From NCBI GenBank assembly GCA_016946835.1, contig JACVTC010000009.1:1276001-1290000 (forward strand): 14,000 nt of DNA, written 5' to 3'. The stretch comes from Neocallimastix lanati (nom. inval.). Lineage: Eukaryota > Neocallimastigomycota > Neocallimastigomycetes > Neocallimastigales > Neocallimastigaceae. Position numbers and translations under genes: made by a program. Shown piece by piece: positions 1-14,000 of the stretch. Numbering within the stretch: the stretch's first letter is position 1; every line of letters begins with the position of its first letter. Below the pieces are notes generated by a model. The model was given only the letters and a program-made list of their open reading frames with translations, made no database searches and was not told the DNA's origin.

Positions 1-1114
1 AAAATTATTATAATTTATTATAACTTTATTCTTTATTCTATAAAAAAAAACTTTAATTATTATTATTATATTAAAGTTTTTAATATTATAAATAAATTTT
101 TATAAAAAAAAATAATTAATTAAATAATTAAAAATTTAAATATTTAAATTTTTCATAATATTTTTTCATTAATCAGTACTTTCTATTACAAAATGTTAAT
201 TATAAATTGTTCAACTGTATTTAATAGTAGATACTTCTTTAATAAATAATAAAAATATAATTACAAATATCCTAAATCTTTTCAATAATTATAAGTACAT
301 AATAATAAAAAATATATTACATTGTATTATGATTAATAAAATTTTTAAAAGTATGTTAAAAAAATTTAGTATTATAAAAATAAATAGATAAATTCAAATT
401 GTAGATTGTATAAGTTATTATTTTTTATTTTTTAAAAAAAAAAAAATAAAATAATAATAATAATAATAATAAAAATAAATAATAATAATAATAATAAATA
501 ATAATATTTATATAAATTTATAACTTTAAAATATTTCCTTTTTTAAAATCTTATTAGTATATTTTTAGTTATATATATATTTTTTCTATTTTTTTTTTAT
601 ATTGATTTATTTAAATATTATTTTTAATCATTAAAAAAAATTCATTTATAAATAATTTTATTTTTTTTATTTATATACTTTTAAGAAAATGGTTTTATTG
701 TACGTACCATATTATTTTTTCAATATTTTCTATATTATTTTTTTAAATTGAACTTTTTATAATTCTTGGATTAACAACATTACATCAAATAATATTAAAA
801 AGGTATATTTTCCATAATAAACTTTGTAAAACTTCTTATATAAAAATTTAATTATTTTTGTTTTATATGATATTTTTCAAATATTTCAGAAATATTTATT
901 AAAAATTTTATTCCAATACTAAAATTCATTCTTTTTAATAGTATTATTATTATCATATTTATTCATGTGTTATATATAATCACATAATTCAATAAATTTA
1001 ATTTTTACAGACAATGAAGATTATTATTTTTATTTATAAATGAATAATACATTTGATATAGAATTATTAGATATAAAATATAAATATATATAAAAACAGA
1101 ATATGAATATTATG

Positions 1115-1410
1115 TTAAATTTTTATTATGAGTATTCTATTCTGAGTTATCATTCTAATGTTAATTATATTAAAAAACATAATGTCGGTTTTTTTGCCCT
1201 CATCAGGAACGTTAATCTTGACATATTTACTGTTTTTCTGTATAGACTTATACATACAAGTCAAAAACCATAGTTCTTTTTCAATATCTTGACAGAGGTT
1301 CCCAAAAACAATTAAAAATAACTATTGAAGGAAGTTATGTCCTTAGAAAATGGAAATCAAAAAATTATATTAATGAATATCATAATAAAATATCAAATTA
1401 TCTTTAGTGA
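1115..1410. pseudogene. Possible coding remnant, unidentified, strand uncertain
   Basis: This island has far more G+C than its surroundings and is open in two overlapping frames. The minus strand is open from 1321 down to a TAA at 1115-1117 (68 residues) and includes CQDIEKELWFLT and KYVKINVPDEGKK. Just upstream of it is CAATAG, which could be a splice acceptor. The plus strand is open from 1246, directly after a TATAG that could also be an acceptor, to a TAG at about 1408, and includes DRGSQKQLKITIEGSYVLRK. The plus frame has A/T-rich third positions like the real genes here; the minus frame has the more protein-like composition. I recognise neither protein. It may be an exon of a decayed gene or an old transposon remnant. 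Confidence 0.3.
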
Positions 1411-1569
1411 GAAGAGTATAATATAATGAAAATTTCATGTTTTTTTTTTTTTTTTTTTTTTTCATATATGAATATAATAAAAAAGACTAAAATATATCCT
1501 AATCATTTGATATATATTATAATTTACTTTTTAATTAAATTTAATTAAATTTATTGTTTCACAAAATAA

Positions 1570-1571
<2 letters not shown>

Positions 1572-1608
<37 letters not shown>
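1572..1608. repeat. T25 tract followed directly by A12
   Basis: A run of 25 T is followed without a break by 12 A, so the last 24 bases form a T12A12 self-complementary block. A second tract of 23 T lies at 1440-1462. These are low-complexity tracts typical of this genome. No function can be assigned. Confidence 0.85.
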
Positions 1609-2654
1609 TATCACATAAAGAAAAAAACAGAAATCATTATATATATTAATAAATTAATATTTATGTTTATAATTCATATTCTTTTATGAAAAGGCATATA
1701 ATTCCATAAAATATAATAAAAAGTGTGATGAGTTATTAAAATTTCAAAATACAAAATAAAAATAATATCTGAATTTATTTTTTTATAAAAAAAGAAAAAA
1801 AAAATATTATATTATTATTTATTATCATATATACTTTTTTATATTTTAAAGATTTTTTTTTTTTCATAAAATAATAATAATAATAAATTATTCAAATTGG
1901 AAACAATTTTTTATTTTTAACGCCTTAAAATTTTTTTTTTTTTTTTTTTAAAGTTTAAATAATAGTAATATTAATAAATGGTAAATTATAATATTATTAT
2001 ATTTAAATAATTCAACGGTTCAACTAAAATAATAAAATTTATCAAGAAAGAAAAGAAGTTTTAATTTTTTATTATTATTTTCCTATATGAATAGCTAACT
2101 TTAATATTTTATTATAAATAGTCTTTTATTTATTTATTTATTTAAAGTCTTATACTAATAATATTTAATATGTAGGATATATTAATAATTTAAATTATAT
2201 TTATTTTGATATTAGATTGATGTATTTTAGAATAATGATAATTGAAATTATTAAATATTTTATAAAATATTAGGATTTAATAATGATTGAATATATTAAA
2301 GTGTAAAGTATATTTATCTTTAAATATTTAAATATTATATAATATAATATAGATAAAAAGGATAAGTAATTTATTATTATTATTGTTGTTATTTATTTAT
2401 TTATTTATTTATTTATTTCAGTCATTTATAGATTATTTAATTATTTAATCATTGTTATTTTTATTTTATTTTATTTTTTTATTTTTATTTTATTTTTTAT
2501 TTTTTTTTAATTCGATTAATAAACTTTATATACATATATGCATATGCATAAATATTAATTAATATATAATTATCTAATATATATATATAAAAACAGATAT
2601 TAATTTAATTCTAAAATAAATACAAAGTAATAATTTTTAATTATTCTATTATAA

Positions 2655-3767
2655 TTATGATACTGATAATCCTAATAGTGCATCTGATAATATATCTGAA
2701 TCATCATGAATTAACATTTCTGATTTCCAAAATTTTATAGATCCATCAAAATTACTACCAGCAACAATATATTTTAAAAATGGATGAAAATCTATACACC
2801 ATGCATGAATTTCTTTAGTTAACAAAGGATATTGATCATTTATTAGTTTTATTTCATCAGGATTTAAAAATGGAATAATTTGTACTGGCTTTTTATTTTG
2901 TAGATTCCAAATCCAAATATTACCATCTTGTGAACCACTCACAATATAACAATGATCTTTTGATCCAGATCCTTTTGTAATAATACCACAATTTATGGTA
3001 TGCATTACAGATATTAAATTATTCCCTACATATTCTTGATTGCTATGACCAACGTAGATCCTTTTACATTTATGTGTAGAAAGGTCAAAAAGTCGTATTA
3101 CATTATCCATTGATGATACCAGGATAAATCTGCCATTCGGTGAAAATCTTACACAACTAATTGGTGGGTATAATCTACTCATTTCTACACTTTCAAACCA
3201 TGACTGTAAACATTGGTTTTTATCAATATCATATAAATTTATACTACCATCATAACCTCCAGTGATAATTAAATTTCTTGCTGAAAATGGGGAATAATCA
3301 ATGGAAGTTACTGCTCCTTTATGCGTTTTTGGTAATGTTTTTGACTCACCATTGGAATACCAAACTTTAATATCACCATCTTTGGAACCTGAAGTTATAG
3401 TTAATATATTTGTAACACGTGCTGCAACGCACGTAATACTATCATGATGTCCTTTTAATATAGCACTCTGCTCTACTTTATTATCTTTTATATTCCATAC
3501 TTGAATAGTACCATCACTTCCTCCAGTGATAAATTCTGAATTAAGTGAACACCAAGCTATGGAAGTAACAAGTCCTTGTTGTGAAGTAAATGATAAATAA
3601 GGTTGAATAGGTTGATTATACATTAATGGGCTGCAATCCCATATACAAATAGAAGAATCCTGAGCGACAGATAATAATAAATTTCCATCTGGTGAAAATT
3701 TCAAATGTAAAATCGCACAATTATTATGCCCTTTTGTTGTTGAAAAGAATTGATAATCTAGTGACAT
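2655..3767 (-). CDS. WDR5: Seven-bladed WD40 protein, WDR5/Swd3-like
   Basis: Complete intronless gene of 370 residues. WD40 blades can be placed at about residues 13-44, 62-92, 106-137, 149-181, 202-228, 240-288 and 320-347, with typical GH starts and [IV]WD/W-N/FWK ends, so a seven-bladed propeller is expected. The second half follows WDR5/Swd3 closely: CVRFSPNGRFILVSSMDN, then KCKRIYVGHSNQEY, IVSGSQDGNIWIWNLQ and the terminal IKFWKSE. WDR5/Swd3 is a scaffold of COMPASS/MLL histone H3K4 methyltransferase complexes in the nucleus; that role is inferred from the family. The protein is about 35 residues longer than human WDR5. The extra length lies in a blade-5 lead-in (about 191-201), blade 6 (about 248-270) and a short acidic tail (about 354-362). 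The two phenylalanines that clasp arginine in WDR5 (F133, F263) align with T112 and N249. It could therefore be a divergent paralogue rather than the true Swd3. The ATG is the first in frame and is followed directly by the fold. The gene runs head to head with the NRDE2-like gene. Confidence 0.87.
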   Translation of the reverse strand: MSLDYQFFSTTKGHNNCAILHLKFSPDGNLLLSVAQDSSICIWDCSPLMYNQPIQPYLSFTSQQGLVTSIAWCSLNSEFITGGSDGTIQVWNIKDNKVEQSAILKGHHDSITCVAARVTNILTITSGSKDGDIKVWYSNGESKTLPKTHKGAVTSIDYSPFSARNLIITGGYDGSINLYDIDKNQCLQSWFESVEMSRLYPPISCVRFSPNGRFILVSSMDNVIRLFDLSTHKCKRIYVGHSNQEYVGNNLISVMHTINCGIITKGSGSKDHCYIVSGSQDGNIWIWNLQNKKPVQIIPFLNPDEIKLINDQYPLLTKEIHAWCIDFHPFLKYIVAGSNFDGSIKFWKSEMLIHDDSDILSDALLGLSVS

Positions 3768-4139
3768 AATTTTAAAAATAATATTTTATAATTTAAATTT
3801 TTAAATTACAATATTATTTTTTTTTTAAAATAATTAATCGATTTATTTTATTGTAATTTTAATATATATATATTCACAATATATACAATATTATATGATT
3901 TTGAAAGAAAAAAAAGTATTATCAATTAAATTGTAATTTTAAGATGATTTTTAGATTTTTTGTAATATATGCATGAAGTCATAAATTGATTAATAATTAT
4001 TATATATTGATGGTTAATAGTAGTTTTATTATTTTTAAGTTAAATGTTATTTATGTATTTTCAAATAAGATAAAAAAAAGATTATATAAAAAAAAGGAAA
4101 AAAAAAAAAAAGTTTAATGTATTTGTTATGGAAAACTGG

Positions 4140-4176
<37 letters not shown>

Positions 4177-4955
4177 TTTATTTTTATAAATATATAAATA
4201 ATACTGATTTAAAAATAATTTATTTTTATTTTTTCAATGGTATACTGTATATTTTGTGTATTTGATTAATGTTTATTAAATTGGCAATTTATAATTTTTA
4301 TTGTTGTTATTATATTTATACCATTTTATTTTATAAAGTTATAAATGATTATATATTATTATTTATATATGAAATAGAATAATAAACCTAATACATAAAT
4401 AAATAAAAATACAATTAATTATTCTATAATTATTATTTACTGTTTTTCTCTTTTTTTTTTTTTTTTAAGAAAAAAAAAGATTTAGAACTAAATAAAAAAT
4501 TAAATTGCTTTAGACCTTTTATTATAAACAGTTATTTCAAAAATAAATAAAAAAAAATGTTAAATAAAAATAAAATGAAACATTAGATATTTTACAATAT
4601 ATTTTTTAATTATTATTATTATTATTATTTATTAGATAATTATATCAATATATTATAATGTACATAAAAATTTATTGAAGACATAGAATTTTTATCAATT
4701 AAATATGATTAAATTAAATTAGTATATATATTTCAATAAATTTCAATAAATTTTAATTTATAAAATAAATTATATTTAAAAGATGAGCTTATTATATTAT
4801 AATAAATCTTAATATATTTTAATTAACAACTTTTTCCTAGGAAAAAGTAATAAAAAATTTTAAAGGATTAAGTAAAGTGAAAAAGAAAATACAATAACTT
4901 ATTAAAAATTAAAAATAATTGTATTATATATATAAAATAGATAAATTAATAATCT
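3768..4955. promoter_or_regulatory. Divergent intergenic region between the two genes
   Basis: About 1.2 kb separates the two start codons, which point away from each other, so both promoters and 5' untranslated regions should lie here. It holds a run of 30 T at 4142-4171, A-rich stretches at about 4073-4111, a poly-T/poly-A pair at about 4452-4478, (ATT)n at about 4610-4629, a tandem TTTCAATAAA at about 4732-4751 and a perfect palindrome at 4829-4848. Long T/A tracts of this kind exclude nucleosomes in yeasts; the same role here is inference. No TATA box can be singled out in DNA this rich in A and T, and no coding frame is supported. Confidence 0.55.
4829..4848. promoter_or_regulatory. Perfect 20-bp palindrome upstream of the NRDE2-like start
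   Basis: ACTTTTTCCTAGGAAAAAGT is identical to its own reverse complement over all 20 bases, with a CCTAGG core. It stands out because flanking DNA has almost no G or C, and it lies about 107 bp before the ATG at 4956. It could be a dimeric transcription-factor site or, if transcribed, a hairpin in the 5' untranslated region. The dyad is seen directly; its function is inferred. Confidence 0.45.
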
Positions 4956-11918
<6,963 letters not shown>

Positions 11919-12507
11919 TAAAAAATAATAATAATAATAATAGTAAAGAATTGTTTTTTATAATAAAAAAATTTTTATATTATCATTATATCATTAATTA
12001 ATAAATAAATAAAAATCGTGATTTATACTTATTTATTTTAAACTTATATTAATTTGTTTATTTATTTATTTGTTTTATAAAGAGTTGATGCACAAATTTT
12101 GAATAATAATATTTAAATTATAATTTAAATAAATAAATAAATATAGTATAATATATATATATTGAAATATTTATAATAAATTTTAAATTCAAAAATATTT
12201 AAACATTTTTTTTTTATTATAATTTATTATCAATATATATATATATATATTTATAGAAACAATAATTAAGATGAATAAAAAAATATATGTTTATATGAAT
12301 ATGAATATGAAAATTAATATTTAATATAAAAAAAAAAAAAAAAAAAAAAAAAATTAGTAAGGATAATAAGGATAGGAGTATGTTATGTATTATTTTTTTT
12401 TCCCTTATAAAATCTTTTTTTTAAGTTTTTTTTTTTTTTTTTTTTCTAAAACTATATTAACACTTTAAAATAAAAGAAATATATATATATTTATTGTAGT
12501 TATGTGC
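11919..12507. other. 3' flank of the NRDE2-like gene
   Basis: The stop codon is followed by (AAT)n, then TTTATTTATTTATTTG at about 12056-12072, TA repeats, a run of 26 A at 12328-12353 and a run of 20 T at 12426-12445. Several AATAAA-like sites follow the stop, but in DNA of this composition none can be chosen as the polyadenylation signal. I see no gene here. Confidence 0.6.
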
Positions 12508-13022
12508 TTAATTATATTGTACATTATCCGTTACGTTATTAAATGTAAAAATGTTTTTATTAGTATCATGAAATGTAACACTAAATGTTACCAATAGTGT
12601 TAAGCTATTATAAGAAAATGATTATAAATAACATGACATATTCTTAAATAAATACATCTTTCATAATGTAATAGTAATAAAATAATTTCTGATAAAATTT
12701 TCATAATTTCTGGTCACAGATCACTGAAATTGTTAGTTAAAACTCCTAAACAAAATCTTGATAAAACTCCCCAATAAGTTTTTAATTAATTCCCTATTAC
12801 TTGTAATATATTAATGTGTCTTAGTGAAATTATTTTTTCTTGATATTTATTAATTATATTTGGTATTTCTTCGATTTTTTCTTTTTTTACATAAATCGAA
12901 TATCATATCAGCTTTTTTATCATCATCACCTTTTCCTATCTCATTCTTCTTAATAAATGTGAAAAAGATTCCCTTGCAAATATTCCAATAAAACTATTAT
13001 TATTTCCAAACAATAATTTCAT
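12508..13022 (-). pseudogene. Frameshifted gene remnant, UTP20-like N-terminal region
   Basis: Read on the minus strand, this G+C-raised stretch gives protein-like segments in changing frames. The first (13022-12936) has LLFGNNNSFIGIFARESF and HLLRRMR, then TAG. After a shift come GKGDDDKKADMIFDLC, then KIEEIPNIINKYQEKIISLR and, past an in-frame TAA, TYWGVLSRFCLGVLTNNF. After a TGA come PEIMKILSEIILLLLHYE and, after a further shift, VTFSVTFHDTNKNIFTF, ending at a TAA (12508-12510). The first segment follows the human UTP20 pattern HIRNFAAESFTFLMRKV, and TYWGVLSRFCLGV resembles a later SCWETLLDV stretch. UTP20 is a huge HEAT-repeat protein of the small-subunit processome. At least three frame changes and three stops show decay, unless some are unrecognised introns. 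Upstream, an in-frame ATG at about 13064 precedes a TAA. That it is a decayed coding remnant is well supported; UTP20 is tentative. Confidence 0.5.
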
Positions 13023-13274
13023 TACACTTTAATTATAATTTAATATATTAGAATCATTATAATGCTTTTTCATATTATATTATTAAAATAAATGCATATA
13101 GTTATTAAATGTATTAATAAATATTTAAATATATATATAATGGTATTTAAAACTGACTATTCAATCACAATACAAATATATTTCATTAATGTCAATATAA
13201 TATATAATAATAATATTAATATTAATAATAAAAGTAATTAAAAAATAATAAATAATAATAATAATAATACAATG

Positions 13275-13342
<68 letters not shown>

Positions 13343-14000
13343 ATAAAAATTAAAAAAATATTTCTATAAAAATAAAAACAAATCATATCAATCAATATAT
13401 ATGAACAAAATAGAACTAACAAATTAATATTTAATAATTGAAAAATTATTTGATATTATATATGCATATTGTCTAAATTATTACTTTGAAGCGATTTGCT
13501 CCTCATTTAGTATTAAGTTCTTTACTCATCTCTATAAAATACAAAAAATAATTTTAAAATAATAATAAACAAGCAAATTTTACTTAATATAAACTTATTA
13601 TTATGTATATATTATTTCTCTCTATATAAAAAAATAACAATAACAAGAAGTTTTTAAAAATAAATATACATATATATATATATATAATAAAAATTCCTTT
13701 ATTTAATAAAATAATAATGAAAAATAAATATTTAATTATTTATAAAATATATATATTTTTATAATAATTAATTGAAGATAATGTTATATAATTTAAAATA
13801 TCATTTCTTTTAATTTCAAATTTTATTTTTTATCAAATAAAAAATAAAATGAAAAAAATAAAAAAAAAATTATTTAAAAAAAATAAAAAATAAAAAAAAA
13901 AAAAAAAAAATTAAAATTAAAATAAAAAATAAAAATATAATTAATTTTTTAATTTAAATAAAAATAAAAACATTCTATGGTAGATCAATCACAATTATGG
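13023..14000. other. AT-rich region without an intact gene
   Basis: This stretch holds a run of 61 A (13280-13340), (AAT)n at 13246-13268, TA repeats and A-rich tracts near 13855-13910. A small island of complex sequence at about 13482-13540 reads on the minus strand as MSKELNTK or, in another frame, NLILNEEQIASK, and has TATAG just upstream. It could be a lone exon or a scrap of the neighbouring pseudogene, and is too short to call. The last 30 bases look slightly more complex and may lead into a feature beyond the window. Confidence 0.55.
13280..13340. repeat. A61 homopolymer
   Basis: Sixty-one consecutive A, the longest homopolymer of the window, preceded by an (AAT)n stretch. I see no recognisable retroelement body beside it. 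Confidence 0.9.

Larger units (their letters stand above)
1..2654. other. AT-rich intergenic region without an intact gene
   Basis: No open frame here has the composition or length of a gene. The sequence is A/T runs, an (AAT)n array at about 450-505, poly-T tracts (1440-1462, 1572-1596, 1931-1949) and an (ATTT)7 array at 2391-2418. A 12-bp palindrome, ATGCATATGCAT, lies at 2537-2548, about 0.1 kb past the stop of the WD40 gene. The only stretch with clearly raised G+C is about 1180-1370, listed separately. At 747-802 a short plus-strand stretch reads IELFIILGLTTLHQIILK and ends at AG|GTATAT, so it could be a stray exon, but no partner exon joins to it and I do not call it. Confidence 0.7.

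Noticed and set aside
13222-13422. Minus-strand frame with poly-Phe
   Set aside because: Generated by the A61 run and (AAT)n; no other content.

Overview
The window comes from a nuclear genome of a eukaryote with extreme A+T content. Non-coding DNA is made almost entirely of A/T runs, (TTA)n, (TTTA)n and (TTTTA)n arrays and poly-T/poly-A tracts of up to 61 bases. The coding exons are visibly richer in G+C, use the standard code, prefer A/T in third positions, and are split by short introns that begin GTA and end AG. An intron-dense gene, conserved eukaryotic proteins and this base composition best fit an AT-rich early-diverging fungus such as an anaerobic gut fungus (Neocallimastigomycota). 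A dictyostelid or another AT-rich protist cannot be excluded. The lineage call is inference.

Layout. 1-2654: no intact gene; AT-rich repeats plus one island of more complex sequence at about 1115-1410 that may be a coding remnant. 2655-3767 (minus): an intronless 370-residue, seven-bladed WD40 protein that resembles WDR5/Swd3. 3768-4955: a divergent intergenic region of about 1.2 kb with a T30 tract and a perfect 20-bp palindrome. 4956-11918 (plus): a 23-exon gene for an NRDE2 (Nrl1) homologue. I assembled it by hand, and its exons sum to 3,342 nt, exactly 1,113 codons plus a TAA stop. 11919-14000: no intact gene, but 12508-13022 (minus) holds a frameshifted pseudogene fragment that resembles the N-terminal part of UTP20.

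The two genes are head to head and could share a promoter region. One is a likely chromatin (COMPASS-type) scaffold. The other is a nuclear RNA-surveillance factor that works with the MTR4 helicase. Nothing in the sequence shows that they act together beyond this arrangement.

The most distinctive features are the architecture of the NRDE2-like gene (start codon in an exon with only 4 coding bases, a 20-nt internal microexon, introns filled with minisatellite, TTA and poly-T arrays) and the contrast with its intronless neighbour. I found no clearly novel multi-gene system.
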